A program made the position numbers and the translations under genes. A DNA stretch of 41,318 nt from the NCBI GenBank assembly GCA_015056055.1, contig SVHC01000025.1:1-41318 (forward strand), in the 5' to 3' direction. Source of the DNA: Clostridiales bacterium. Its GTDB lineage: Bacteria; Bacillota; Clostridia; Christensenellales; Aristaeellaceae. The notes under the pieces were generated by a model that saw nothing but the letters and a program-made list of their open reading frames with translations, searched no databases and had not been told where the DNA came from. Of this stretch, positions 1-8,293 are shown piece after piece. How positions within the stretch are numbered: position 1 is the stretch's first letter; each line of letters starts with the position of its first letter.

Positions 1-2
1 CG

Positions 3-275
3 TACGAGATGCCGCAGTACATCGGTGGCTACTGGACGGAAGACCAGCAGGAAATCTACGACACCTATGCTTCTGCTTGCTCCACCTTCACCCGTGCTCA
101 GGAAGCTATGCTGATCTCCGGCGAGCGCGCTTGGGATGAGTTCGACGCTTACATCGAAGAGCTGACCGCAATGGGCGGCGACAAGATGAACGAGCTGTAC
201 AAGGAGTACATGGAGATGGTTGTTGAAGTTAACGGCCTCGTATCTCCCGCTGCAGCAGCTGCAGCCGCTCAGTAA
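3..275 (+). CDS. C-terminal end of a probable ABC-transporter sugar-binding protein (5' truncated)
   Basis: The reading frame is open from the window edge, so the gene starts upstream and only about 91 C-terminal residues are visible. They are acidic and aromatic, with a helical pattern (TEDQQEIYDTYASAC, then NELYKEYMEMVVEVNGL) and an alanine-rich tail (SPAAAAAAAQ) just before the stop. Family 1 extracellular solute-binding lipoproteins of Bacillota often end in helices like these. The glycosidase gene that follows would suit a sugar uptake locus. No lipobox or binding pocket is visible because the N-terminus is missing, so the assignment rests on general look and context. A strong terminator follows about 70 bases after the stop, so this is probably the last gene of its operon. 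Confidence 0.5.
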   Translation, partial: YEMPQYIGGYWTEDQQEIYDTYASACSTFTRAQEAMLISGERAWDEFDAYIEELTAMGGDKMNELYKEYMEMVVEVNGLVSPAAAAAAAQ

Positions 276-342
276 TTAGCGGTAATAATGATTAATCGGT
301 AAGTGAGAGTTTTACTCAAACAAGCCTGATCATTAAATGAAT

Positions 343-396
343 GGGCCACCGCATCGATCCAACGCACCTGCTGCGGGTTGGCGCGGTGGCCCTTTT
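343..396 (+). terminator. Rho-independent terminator after the binding-protein gene
   Basis: GGGCCACCGC (343-352) pairs exactly with GCGGTGGCCC (383-392) and is followed by TTTT. The long loop can fold further through CCAAC and GTTGG. The rest of 276-574 holds no gene. The stretch from about 430 on is the probable promoter and leader region of the next gene, but no clear -35/-10 pair stands out. Confidence 0.85.
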
Positions 397-574
397 CCTT
401 CATATTACAAGAACCATCAGCAAACCTTTGTGTTGGCTGAGCCACACGCATCCTTGAATTAAAATCAATCCGGACGGCGGAAGCTGTCCCATCCAATTGA
501 ATGCAATGTGCATATGGGTATGAGTTATACCTGTATAGCCTATTAATCTAAATTATTGTAAGGAGCTGGAAATT

Positions 575-1630
575 ATGATGTACGGCAGCAATCTTTCCAA
601 CCTGTTCATGCCCAAGGCCATGAAGTCCCGCGCTATCAATGCAGAAAACCCGACCGGCGAACCCGGAAAAGGCTGTATGGCCGAGCCGGCGCCCGATAGT
701 TTTGCTCGTGAACTGGGCCGTGGTTGGAAGGTTCGTCCCTGTGTAGACCTCAAGGGCGGCGAAACCTGCGTTATGGCAGATTACAACGGCGAATCCGGTA
801 TGATTCAGCACATTTGGCTGGTTCCCACCGGCAGATATCGTGATCTGATCCTGCGCATCTACTGGGACGGCTGCGAAATTCCTGCAGTTGAGTGCCCGGT
901 TGGCGACTTCTTCGCAAATGGCTGGCAGGAGTATTCTCCCATTCACTCTCTGGCAGTTTGCCTCTGCCCCGGCAGCGGCCTGAACTGCTACTGGCAGATG
1001 CCTTTCAAGAAGGGCTTCAAAATCACCCTCGAAAACCGCGCACGCGACGGCATGACCCTCTTCTGGCAGATCGACTACGCTCTGTGCGAAGTTCCGGACG
1101 ATATGCTCTACTTCCGTGCCTGCTGGCGTCGTTCCAACCCCGTTGAGGGCGGCATCCACACCATCCTTGACGGCGTAGAAGGCCGCGGCCACTATGTTGG
1201 CACCTACCTCGCATGGCAGGTAAACAACACCGGTTGGTGGGGCGAGGGCGAAGTAAAGTTCTACCTCGACGGCGATAAGGAATTCCCGACCATCCCGACC
1301 ACCGGCACCGAGGACTACTTCGGCGGCAGCTACAACTTCGACGTTCAGGGCGCTTATCGTTCCTTCACCACTCCGTACACCGGCCTGCAGGTTATCCGTC
1401 CCGACGGCCTGTACAAGAGCCAGCAGCGCTTCGGCCTGTATCGTTGGCACATCACTGATCCGGTATGCTTCGATAAGGATATCCGCGTAGACGTACAGGA
1501 TCTGGGTTGGAGAAGCGAGACCCGTTACCTCCAGCAGAAGTCTGACATCTCCTCCACGGCATTCTGGTATCAGGACAGCATCACGCCCCTCAAGCCCCTG
1601 CCGTGCCGCAATGACTGCGAATTCATCTAA
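575..1630 (+). CDS. GH172 (DUF2961) family glycoside hydrolase
   Basis: This 351-residue protein has the DUF2961 layout, now called glycoside hydrolase family 172. Known members act on fructofuranosyl or arabinofuranosyl links, for example difructose dianhydride I synthase/hydrolase and D-arabinofuranosidases. The diagnostic stretches are the WWGEGEVKFYLDGD segment (about residues 221-234) and GTEDYFGGSYNFD (about 244-256). Their glutamates (E224/E226 and E246) are the likely catalytic candidates. No signal peptide is seen, so it should act in the cytoplasm on imported oligosaccharides, which fits the binding-protein gene upstream. AGGAG at 561-565 lies 9 bases before the first of two adjacent ATGs, which favours 575. 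The exact substrate cannot be read from the sequence. Confidence 0.9.
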   Translation: MMYGSNLSNLFMPKAMKSRAINAENPTGEPGKGCMAEPAPDSFARELGRGWKVRPCVDLKGGETCVMADYNGESGMIQHIWLVPTGRYRDLILRIYWDGCEIPAVECPVGDFFANGWQEYSPIHSLAVCLCPGSGLNCYWQMPFKKGFKITLENRARDGMTLFWQIDYALCEVPDDMLYFRACWRRSNPVEGGIHTILDGVEGRGHYVGTYLAWQVNNTGWWGEGEVKFYLDGDKEFPTIPTTGTEDYFGGSYNFDVQGAYRSFTTPYTGLQVIRPDGLYKSQQRFGLYRWHITDPVCFDKDIRVDVQDLGWRSETRYLQQKSDISSTAFWYQDSITPLKPLPCRNDCEFI

Positions 1631-1650
1631 TATTCAGTTTTGATATGCAA

Positions 1651-1703
1651 GCGCCGGCGGAGGCCTTGCCGGCTTCCGGCTACAGGCTTCCCCGGCGCAT
1701 TTT
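1651..1703 (+). terminator. Terminator-like hairpin after the GH172 gene
   Basis: GCGCCGG (1651-1657) pairs with CCGGCGC (1692-1698). The stem extends inward through GGAGGCC and GGCTTCC with one G-U pair, and ATTTT follows. The T-tract is short, so efficiency is uncertain. Confidence 0.6.
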
Positions 1704-1724
1704 CGATTGAACATACTATCCGGT

Positions 1725-1759
1725 GGAACGTGATCGAGCGTTCCTCAGCGGAACGTTCG
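1725..1759 (+). promoter_or_regulatory. Two mutually exclusive hairpins upstream of the PLP-enzyme gene
   Basis: GGAACG occurs at 1725-1730 and 1750-1755 with CGTTCC between them at 1739-1744. The middle segment can pair with either flank. The downstream stem is the longer (CGAGCGTTCC with GGAACGTTCG, one G-U). No T-run follows, so this is not a classical terminator. It may be a leader element or a chance repeat. Confidence 0.3.
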
Positions 1760-1789
1760 ATAATTATTATAGAAATCAGGTGAATTTAA

Positions 1790-2962
1790 ATGGCACTGCT
1801 TCGTGAACAGGATAGAAAATATACGACCCCCGAAGATATTTGTGCGCATCTTGGCGAGGATTATGAGGAGTACTTTGGTGCGGTAAACCCGCCGATTTAC
1901 CAGACGAGCCTCTTTGGCAAAACCGAGCGTCCGAAGGACTATGTTTATACCCGCGTTTCCAACCCCACCACTGAAGTTGCTGAGCGCAAAATCGCAGCCC
2001 TTGAAGGCGCGGACGGCGCTATCTGCTTTGCCAGCGGCATGGGTGCAATCACGGCGGCAATTATGCATTACATCCGCCCGGCATGCCACGTAATCTGCGT
2101 TGCAACCACTTACCCGGATGCAAAGCGCTTCTGCCGCGATTATCTGAAGGAGCGCGCTGGCGTATCCTGCACGCTGGTAAAGGGCGAGAGCATTGAAGAA
2201 ATCGAAAAGGCTATCCGTCCGGAAACCACGCTGATCTACCTTGAGAGCCCCTCCACCACCATGCTCAAAATGCAGGATCTGGAAGCTATTGCAAATCTTG
2301 CAAAGGCTCACAACATCGGTACAGTTATCGACAACACCTATGCAACGCCGCTGTTCCAGAATCCTCTGAAGTGGGGCATTGATATTTCTATTCACACTGT
2401 TTCCAAGTATCTCGGCGGTCACAGCGATATCGTTGGCGGCGTAATCTGCGCACGCAAAGAGCTGCTTGAGAGCATTCAGCACAATGAGCGCTCTATGCTG
2501 GGCAGCATTCTCGGCCCGCAGGAAAGCTATCTGCTGATCCGTGGTATGCGTACTCTGCCGCAGCGCATGCGTAAGCATGGCGAAAACGGCATGATCGTAT
2601 CCCGCTATCTGGAAAACCATCCGATGGTATCCAAGGTTTACTATCCCGGCGGCGATACCTACCAGCAGAAGGAACTGTTTGAAAAGTACATGAGCGGCAC
2701 CACCGGCCTCATGTCCCTGCAGATCAACGGTACTCCGCAGCAGGCTCAGACCTTTGTGAACTCCCTGAAGGTATTCCGTGAAGGCGTAAGCTGGGGCGGA
2801 TTTGAAAGCCTTGTATCCGGCAAGACCATCGGCATGCCGCCGGAGCGCTGCATCGAGGAAGATGTAGATACCAATGTTATCCGCCTGCATGTCGGTATGG
2901 AAAACATCGATACTCTGCTGAAGGACCTTGAGCAGGCACTGGATGCGGCTTCCAAGGCATAA
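1790..2962 (+). CDS. Cys/Met metabolism PLP-dependent enzyme (cystathionine gamma-synthase/lyase or methionine gamma-lyase type)
   Basis: A full-length 390-residue member of the Cys/Met metabolism PLP enzymes, which make or break C-S bonds (cystathionine synthesis or cleavage, methionine or homocysteine lysis, O-acetylhomoserine sulfhydrylation). Visible motifs are YTRVSNPTT near the N-terminus (about 53-61), the PLP-binding aspartate in VIDNTYATP (D181) and the Schiff-base lysine in HTVSKYLGGHSD (K206). The usual YGGT stretch of gamma-lyases reads TTYPDA here, so the precise reaction is uncertain. AGGTGA upstream supports the ATG at 1790. An M28 peptidase gene follows 35 bases after the stop, which suggests an operon handling peptide-derived amino acids. 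Cytoplasmic enzyme. Confidence 0.9.
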   Translation: MALLREQDRKYTTPEDICAHLGEDYEEYFGAVNPPIYQTSLFGKTERPKDYVYTRVSNPTTEVAERKIAALEGADGAICFASGMGAITAAIMHYIRPACHVICVATTYPDAKRFCRDYLKERAGVSCTLVKGESIEEIEKAIRPETTLIYLESPSTTMLKMQDLEAIANLAKAHNIGTVIDNTYATPLFQNPLKWGIDISIHTVSKYLGGHSDIVGGVICARKELLESIQHNERSMLGSILGPQESYLLIRGMRTLPQRMRKHGENGMIVSRYLENHPMVSKVYYPGGDTYQQKELFEKYMSGTTGLMSLQINGTPQQAQTFVNSLKVFREGVSWGGFESLVSGKTIGMPPERCIEEDVDTNVIRLHVGMENIDTLLKDLEQALDAASKA

Positions 2963-2997
2963 TGGTCTATCGATATTGTGAAAAGGAGTGTTTTCCA

Positions 2998-4245
2998 ATG
3001 AACGGTAAAAGAATGTACGAGCTGCTCGAAAAAATGAACTATGTTCGTGTGGGCGGCACCGAAGAAGAAAAGAAAACTGCTGAGCTGCTTCAGGCAGAGT
3101 GCGCATCTTTCGGCCTTGAAGCCAAAATCGAAGAGTTCGAAATCGAAGACGGCGAACTGGGCGAGTGCTATTTCGAGGTAACTGAGCCCTATCAGAAGAG
3201 CTACGAAATGCGCGCTTACAAGCGCTGCGCAAGCGTTGAGGCTGAGGCTGAGATCCTGTATGTTGAGGATGCTCTGCCGGCAAACCTGCGCAATGCAAAG
3301 GATAAGATCCTGTTCATCAACGGCGGTCTGGGCTATGATAAGTATGAAACCTTCCTCAAAACCGGCGCAAAGTGCATCGTAATGGGCAGCGGCAGCGCTC
3401 TGGATAGAGTGGAAGATACTGATATCCGCTTTGGCATGTTCCGCAGCCAGATGACCGAGAAGTTCGAAAATCGCCTCTCCGCACTGAATGTGCGCACGAA
3501 GGATCTGTTCGAAATGCTGGTCAAGGGCGCAAAGAAGGCGAAGGTAAAGATCGAATCCAAGGATACGACTTCTACCTCCCGCAACGTTGTTGCCTACATC
3601 AAGGGCACTGAGAAGCCGGAAGAAGTTATCGCTCTGACTGCACACTATGACTCCGTTCCGGATTCCCCCGGTATCTATGACAACGCAGCAGGCAGCGCCA
3701 TCCTGATGGAACTGGCTCGCTACTTTGTGGCAAATCCGCCGCGTTACACCCTGTGCCTGATCTGGACCGGCAGCGAAGAGCGCGGTCTCCTGGGCAGCAA
3801 GGCATTCGTTAAGGATCACGAGGAAGAACTGAAGAACATCCAGCTGGCTGTAAACTTTGACCTCGCAGGCAACATCGCAGGCCATGAGTTCTCCATCGTA
3901 ACCGGTCCGGAAGAGCTTAAGGGCTATCTCGAGGTTCAGGCTAAGGAAAAGGGCTGGGCAGTAAGCGTATCTCAGGATACCTATTCCTCCGACGGTCTGC
4001 CTTTCGCCGACAATGGCATCCCCGCAGTATCCATCGGCCGCTTCGGCGCACCGGATATGAGCTTCATCCATGACCGCCGTGACCAGATCCAGTTCGTAAG
4101 CGCTGATGCAATGGAAATCACCGCTGTTCGCGCACTCGATTTCGTGGATCGCATGGACAAGGCTGTTATGATGCCGTTCGAGCGCACCATGCCCGACAAC
4201 ATGAAGACCAAGATCGACGAATACTTCCGCCGCAATAAGAAGTAA
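2998..4245 (+). CDS. M28 family zinc aminopeptidase, cytoplasmic
   Basis: A 415-residue M28 (aminopeptidase Y/S-like) metallopeptidase that removes N-terminal residues from peptides using two zinc ions. The usual ligands are all visible: H216 and nearby D218 in TAHYDS, bridging D228 in YDNAAG, the E260-E261 pair in GSEERG, D288 in NFDLAGN and H358 in FIHDRR. An insert of about 100 residues before the catalytic domain resembles the PA-like or lid segment seen in relatives. There is no signal peptide. An in-frame ATG at 2962 overlaps the previous stop, but AAAAGGAG lies just before the ATG at 2998, which is the better start. It is probably co-transcribed with the PLP enzyme and is followed by a strong bidirectional terminator. 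Confidence 0.92.
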   Translation: MNGKRMYELLEKMNYVRVGGTEEEKKTAELLQAECASFGLEAKIEEFEIEDGELGECYFEVTEPYQKSYEMRAYKRCASVEAEAEILYVEDALPANLRNAKDKILFINGGLGYDKYETFLKTGAKCIVMGSGSALDRVEDTDIRFGMFRSQMTEKFENRLSALNVRTKDLFEMLVKGAKKAKVKIESKDTTSTSRNVVAYIKGTEKPEEVIALTAHYDSVPDSPGIYDNAAGSAILMELARYFVANPPRYTLCLIWTGSEERGLLGSKAFVKDHEEELKNIQLAVNFDLAGNIAGHEFSIVTGPEELKGYLEVQAKEKGWAVSVSQDTYSSDGLPFADNGIPAVSIGRFGAPDMSFIHDRRDQIQFVSADAMEITAVRALDFVDRMDKAVMMPFERTMPDNMKTKIDEYFRRNKK

Positions 4246-4259
4246 GAATAGTATATAAC

Positions 4260-4294
4260 GAGCCCCGGAGCGTTAACGCTCCGGGGCTCATTTT
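4260..4294. terminator. Perfect 30-base palindromic terminator between convergent genes
   Basis: GAGCCCCGGAGCGTT (4260-4274) is followed directly by its exact reverse complement (4275-4289), then ATTTT. It serves the M28 gene on the plus strand and probably also the convergent minus-strand gene ending at 4303. Confidence 0.85.
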
Positions 4295-4302
4295 CGTAGC
4301 AA

Positions 4303-4935
4303 CTATTGCTTACAAACCAATGCGATCGCATCGTGCTTTTCGCCGGTGATCCAGTCAACGTCGTCGGTAAGCCAGTCCATGATTTCAAGCTGGCGGGTTT
4401 CCCATGCGATGGTGGAGGTGCGTTCTTCTTCGGTCATTTCATGATCGTAGGATTTTACCAGTTCGCAATAGCCGAAGATATAGCCGTTTGCATTCCAGAT
4501 GGTGAAATTGCTTTCAGGGCCTTCGGTAATTTTGTCACCGCGCGCTTCTATGAGAGCGTCATGGCGGCGTTTGTATTCCGCGGCACAGCCATCCTTTAGT
4601 TTTGTGGCAAATACGCGATGGCGGATGAGCGATTTGTCCTCGCGTACAATGCCAATGTCGTGATACATAAGAGGAAGTGTATCGGGAGCGGCAAAGATTT
4701 CGGCAAAGGGAGAAAGCACGCGTGCCAATTCCGGATTGCCTACTGCCGGAAGGGTTGCTTCATCGGCATACTCACCATAGCAAAACAGAAAGTCCTGAAT
4801 GTTCCAGACGGAAAAATTGTCTGCGCCGGCTTTGGTAAGCGAATCTTTGACTGCGGGCCATGCTTCGCAAAGTGCGGCCAGACCGGCAGACTTCATATCA
4901 GGCTTGAATTTAAAGACAAACGGCAGTCTTTTCAT
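4303..4935 (-). CDS. Tandem-domain L-rhamnose mutarotase-like protein
   Basis: At 210 residues this is twice the usual length of RhaM (about 104), and two related ferredoxin-like domains can be seen. Domain 2 (about 106-205) carries the family's Y-x-x-x-H signature in AAEYKRRHD (Y121, H125), then NFTIWNANGYIFGYCE and a late tryptophan pair. Domain 1 (about 5-95) keeps the matching FSVWNIQDFLFCYGEY stretch but has LCEAW where Tyr/His should be, so it is probably not catalytic. RhaM interconverts the alpha and beta anomers of L-rhamnose in the cytoplasm. The start is the ATG at 4935, preceded by GGAAGGAG; an upstream in-frame ATG at 4959 lacks a site. No rhamnose pathway genes are adjacent, so the sugar is unknown. 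Confidence 0.8.
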   Translation of the reverse strand: MKRLPFVFKFKPDMKSAGLAALCEAWPAVKDSLTKAGADNFSVWNIQDFLFCYGEYADEATLPAVGNPELARVLSPFAEIFAAPDTLPLMYHDIGIVREDKSLIRHRVFATKLKDGCAAEYKRRHDALIEARGDKITEGPESNFTIWNANGYIFGYCELVKSYDHEMTEEERTSTIAWETRQLEIMDWLTDDVDWITGEKHDAIALVCKQ

Positions 4936-4995
4936 AATGATCTCCTTCCGTTCGAACAAAGCTTATACTGTAAGGATATACGCTTCTGTGACCTT

Positions 4996-5001
4996 TGTCA
5001 A
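4996..5001 (-). promoter_or_regulatory. -35 box (TTGACA) of a probable promoter for the mutarotase-like gene
   Basis: On the minus strand TTGACA is followed 15-17 bases later by TATATC/TATCCT. The exact -10 is ambiguous, so only the -35 box is placed. Confidence 0.4.
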
Positions 5002-5016
5002 GAAGAAAGTGGGGAA

Positions 5017-5045
5017 TTGAACAGAACGCATATTTGTGATATACT
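5017..5045 (+). promoter_or_regulatory. Sigma-A type promoter for the beta-propeller gene
   Basis: TTGAAC (5017-5022), a 17-base spacer ending in TGTGA (extended -10), then TATACT (5040-5045). The gene starts 28 bases downstream of the -10 box. Confidence 0.7.
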
Positions 5046-5072
5046 GGTAAAAAAAGCAGGGAGGGCAAAAGA

Positions 5073-6035
5073 ATGCTGCTTGATTATACTCAGCCTTTGA
5101 AGGATAAAGTGCTGCCGCCGCGCAAATGCATGGTGAAAAAAGGCACAATTGATATTGATGTTGTGGAGATTACGCCGGTTGTGTGGAAGGGAAGGCTGAT
5201 GCGGTTTGAATGGATTCGCGACAGCCATTTTGGAAACGGATACTACGCCAATACAGAAGGATGCTGCTATTTCCGCTTTGTTGACATGAAAACCGGGGAA
5301 TATACGCCTGCATTCGCACGGAATTGCTGCTTTGGATCTGCGCATGTAGAAGGGGACACTGTGTATGTGTACGGTGTGCGCGGTTCGGATGGCGGGCAGA
5401 TTATAACTATGTTCCGTTCGGATGATATGGTGAACTGGGAACAGCAGGATGTTCTTACCTTTCCGGACAGCGTGAAGGTGTATAACAATTCTGTTTGCAA
5501 AGGTCGCGACGGATACTATATGGCGATTGAACTGGGCGGAGATAAAGAGATAGTCGGCGAACCGTTTACCTCCGTATTTGCCAAAAGCGATGATCTTATT
5601 CATTGGACGATGCTTGACATGGGCACGCATGTATATACCCGCGAACGCTATTCTGCCTGCCCGACGATTCGTTACTGTACGTGCGATGACAGGTACTACA
5701 TGATCTATCTTGAAAGCTTGCCCTGCCACCGCTGGCAGCCGTATATTGTGCGTACACCGGATTTTAAGACTTTTGAACTGGGCCATAAGAACCCCATTAT
5801 GTTCTCGGATGATGATGATAAAATCGTACAGAATCCGGAAAAGTTCACACCGGAACAGCTGGAATATATCAATGGCGCGATCAACTGCAACAACAGCGAC
5901 GTCGACCTTTGTGAGTTCGAAGGCAAGACAGTGATTCTGTACTCCTGGGGAAACCAGTTTGGCAAGGAATTCCTCGCCGAAGCGGAATACGATGGACCTA
6001 TGGAGGAGTTCCTGCGTTCGTTCTTTGCAGACTAA
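5073..6035 (+). CDS. Five-bladed beta-propeller protein, GH43/GH32-like
   Basis: A 320-residue protein with the look of the five-bladed beta-propeller glycosidases. It shows repeated blade-like stretches such as FRSDDMVNWEQQD, FAKSDDLIHWTML and VRTPDFKTFEL, each an S/T-x-D-hydrophobic-x-x-W pattern typical of GH43, GH32 and related families. Acidic residues near the ends of blades (WIRDSHF near 48-54, TRERYSA near 190, NNSDVDLCE near 273) could be catalytic, but I cannot assign them. No signal peptide is present, so it is probably cytoplasmic. GGGAGG lies just upstream of the ATG, with its own promoter. It is transcribed away from the mutarotase-like gene and ends at a terminator shared with the glycyl radical enzyme. 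Substrate unknown. Confidence 0.65.
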   Translation: MLLDYTQPLKDKVLPPRKCMVKKGTIDIDVVEITPVVWKGRLMRFEWIRDSHFGNGYYANTEGCCYFRFVDMKTGEYTPAFARNCCFGSAHVEGDTVYVYGVRGSDGGQIITMFRSDDMVNWEQQDVLTFPDSVKVYNNSVCKGRDGYYMAIELGGDKEIVGEPFTSVFAKSDDLIHWTMLDMGTHVYTRERYSACPTIRYCTCDDRYYMIYLESLPCHRWQPYIVRTPDFKTFELGHKNPIMFSDDDDKIVQNPEKFTPEQLEYINGAINCNNSDVDLCEFEGKTVILYSWGNQFGKEFLAEAEYDGPMEEFLRSFFAD

Positions 6036-6040
6036 AAGAA

Positions 6041-6071
6041 AAAGTGCTCCCGAATTTCGGGGGCACTTTTT
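6041..6071. terminator. Bidirectional terminator
   Basis: AAAGTGCTCCCGAA (6041-6054) pairs with TTCGGGGGCACTTT (6056-6069) with one G-U pair, a tiny loop and A/T runs on both sides. It separates convergent genes. Confidence 0.8.
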
Positions 6072-6082
6072 GCAGTGAATGA

Positions 6083-8263
6083 TCAGCGGGCTTCTTCGCG
6101 GCGGATGATTTCGTCCTGAGCCTTTTTGCACATATCAATGAATACAGCGCTGTACCCGGTAATGCGAACCATCAGGTCGGGATATTTTTCCGGATGCAGC
6201 TGTGCATCTTTTAGTTCAGAGGTGTCAGCTACGCTGAGCTGGAACTGCATACCGCCGTTTGCAAAATAGGTATCTAGAAGCACTTTCAGTCGAGCAAGGC
6301 CGGCATCTCCGGATACAAGATTTTTCGGCATACGCACGTTGAAGGCACCGGAGCTGATGCGATCAAACGGAAGCTTTGCAACGGAGTTGAGAAGTGCGGT
6401 GACTGATTCCGTGGAGCCTTCGGAGGGAGAAAGATTTTCGGAAACGGGCACGCCTGCCGGGCGTCCGTCCGGGGTTGCACCGAGGTCGCGTCCTGTAGTA
6501 ATGTGACCCATATCGGCAATGGTGGTATTCAGAGGAAAGACGTTGCGCTTGCCGGTATTGGGGTCAATGCTTTCCTGATCGATCAGATTTTGCAAAAGCG
6601 TCAGGAGGCGAACGGCGTGCTCGTCGGCTCTGTCATCATCATGGCCGTATTTGGGGGCATTTTTCAGGCGCTTGTGCAATACTTCGTGCCCTTCAAAATT
6701 GGCTTTCAGTGCAGAAGCAATTTCGTCCATGGAAACAGGATTTTCCTGTGCAAATGCAACGTGGTCCAGTGCGGAAAGAATATCTGCTGCTGTACCGATG
6801 TTGCGCAGCATGGACATGAATACGCGGTATTTTACGGCATATCCGGCTTCACGCGCTTCCTCAAGAACGCCTTGCAGGAATGCGTCGGCACAACATAGAG
6901 TCTTGGGGAGTGCGGGCTCGCTGTATTCATAGTGTTTTCTGTATTCTGCAAAGCGCGGACGGATATGCGCAAGCCATGTTTCTGCAATGGCATTATATAC
7001 ATCGTCCATTGATTGGAAATCGCGGCGGGGAGCACCGGATTTATCAAACAGTGCATCCATAATGAATACAGGAAGCGGACCACCGATAAAACCTGTTGTC
7101 ACATTGCAGCCGTGAAGCGCCGGCCAGTTGCAGCCAACGATGGAATAGTTCACGGCGTCTTCGTGCTCGATTCCGGCCTTTTCCATAGCGCCGATTACGG
7201 TTTCGTCATTGTACACCATCAGCGAGGAGTTCAGCCGCAGCTTATCGCATACACAGTTCCAGAGCGCGGCATCATCTTCTGCAGTATGGCGGAAAACATA
7301 TACCGGATTTTCAAGACGCGGGTGAATGTGTTCAATAAAAAGCTGTGTCAGAGGATTATCCTTCGGATGACGATAATTGGATTTTCCGCCCAGAATGATA
7401 TAAGTAGGGGAGTCATACATGGGATTGCGGAACCAGCCGGTTTCAGAGGGTTCACCGCTGCCGAGCTGATGCTCGCCGCGCCCCAACACGAGGGAAAGCT
7501 TGCAGTTGAAATCGTCGATGATGCATCCTGCTTCTTCGCGGGTGAGAATACCGTCGGCGATATCCTTTTCATAGTAGGGGAAAAGCAGGTCATCCAGTCG
7601 TCCGCACACAAGCGTTGCATTCATATGCGCAGCATATACGCAGTACACGTGCGTTATGTACAGAACAAGTTGCAGCGCTTCATAGAACGTTGCAGGAGGA
7701 TTATCTGCAATATTCCTGCTCGCGATGGCTGCGGCATGAAGACCTGTTTCTTCAGCCGCGTCGGCATAGCGGAGCATATAGCGTCGATAAGCACGGAGAA
7801 TCAGGTTCATTCCCTCAAGGTACAAAATGCGTTCCTTTTCTGCGCCGGATGCAAGGAGATTTTCAATCACGGATTCCGATTTTGCAATATAGCCGGAAAT
7901 GCCGCGGCGTAAAATTGTACCCCAGTCCAGAGTGATATGGCCGCCGTCTACCATGAAATAGGCGCGGTCATCAAACTTTTTCTCGATTTCGGTGAGCCAG
8001 TTTTCCTCTTCGGCGCTGGGAAGCCATTCCGCTACGCGCCCAAGCAGGATATCATGCTTTTTTACCGGGCAGCTGACAGTTTCAAGCATGTAGGTAAGGC
8101 CGTAGCCAAGATACAGTGGCTGGGGAAGATCAGAATATAGTTCACAGGCCTTGTCGGCTGCAATGTAGCGCTCCATATAGGTGCTTTTTATAGGCTTATT
8201 GCGCAGGGTATCAATTGTTTCTTCCAGAAGCATACGGCTTTTCTCAAAAAGGGATAGAGACAT
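6083..8263 (-). CDS. Glycyl radical enzyme of unknown reaction (pyruvate formate-lyase superfamily)
   Basis: A 726-residue glycyl radical enzyme. The C-terminal radical loop is VRITGYSAVF with G703 as the radical carrier, and the thiyl cysteine is C378 in SIVGCNWPALHGC. Eliminating members such as glycerol, choline, isethionate and hydroxyproline lyases usually read GCVEP, where the glutamate is a catalytic base. Here that position is tryptophan (W380), and it is not the CC pair of pyruvate formate-lyase either, so the reaction is probably different and is not predictable. Activation by a radical SAM partner is expected, but none is in this window. GGAGGT precedes the ATG at 8263. It is cytoplasmic and oxygen-sensitive, which indicates an anaerobic host. 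Confidence 0.9.
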   Translation of the reverse strand: MSLSLFEKSRMLLEETIDTLRNKPIKSTYMERYIAADKACELYSDLPQPLYLGYGLTYMLETVSCPVKKHDILLGRVAEWLPSAEEENWLTEIEKKFDDRAYFMVDGGHITLDWGTILRRGISGYIAKSESVIENLLASGAEKERILYLEGMNLILRAYRRYMLRYADAAEETGLHAAAIASRNIADNPPATFYEALQLVLYITHVYCVYAAHMNATLVCGRLDDLLFPYYEKDIADGILTREEAGCIIDDFNCKLSLVLGRGEHQLGSGEPSETGWFRNPMYDSPTYIILGGKSNYRHPKDNPLTQLFIEHIHPRLENPVYVFRHTAEDDAALWNCVCDKLRLNSSLMVYNDETVIGAMEKAGIEHEDAVNYSIVGCNWPALHGCNVTTGFIGGPLPVFIMDALFDKSGAPRRDFQSMDDVYNAIAETWLAHIRPRFAEYRKHYEYSEPALPKTLCCADAFLQGVLEEAREAGYAVKYRVFMSMLRNIGTAADILSALDHVAFAQENPVSMDEIASALKANFEGHEVLHKRLKNAPKYGHDDDRADEHAVRLLTLLQNLIDQESIDPNTGKRNVFPLNTTIADMGHITTGRDLGATPDGRPAGVPVSENLSPSEGSTESVTALLNSVAKLPFDRISSGAFNVRMPKNLVSGDAGLARLKVLLDTYFANGGMQFQLSVADTSELKDAQLHPEKYPDLMVRITGYSAVFIDMCKKAQDEIIRREEAR

Positions 8264-8293
8264 AAAGATACCTCCTTATCAAGCGTTCTGTAA

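Noticed and set aside
548-1450. Long open frame on the minus strand opposite the GH172 gene
   Set aside because: It is a reverse-complement shadow of a well-supported gene, without ribosome binding site or recognisable domains.
1745-4071. Two long minus-strand frames opposite the PLP enzyme and M28 genes
   Set aside because: Both lie over genes with clear motifs; their translations are Cys/His/Leu-rich and unlike any family.
4998-6131. 377-codon minus-strand frame opposite the beta-propeller gene
   Set aside because: Shadow frame; it crosses a terminator and has no start signal.
7013-7912. Plus-strand frame inside the glycyl radical enzyme gene
   Set aside because: Antisense to a gene whose radical and cysteine motifs are intact.
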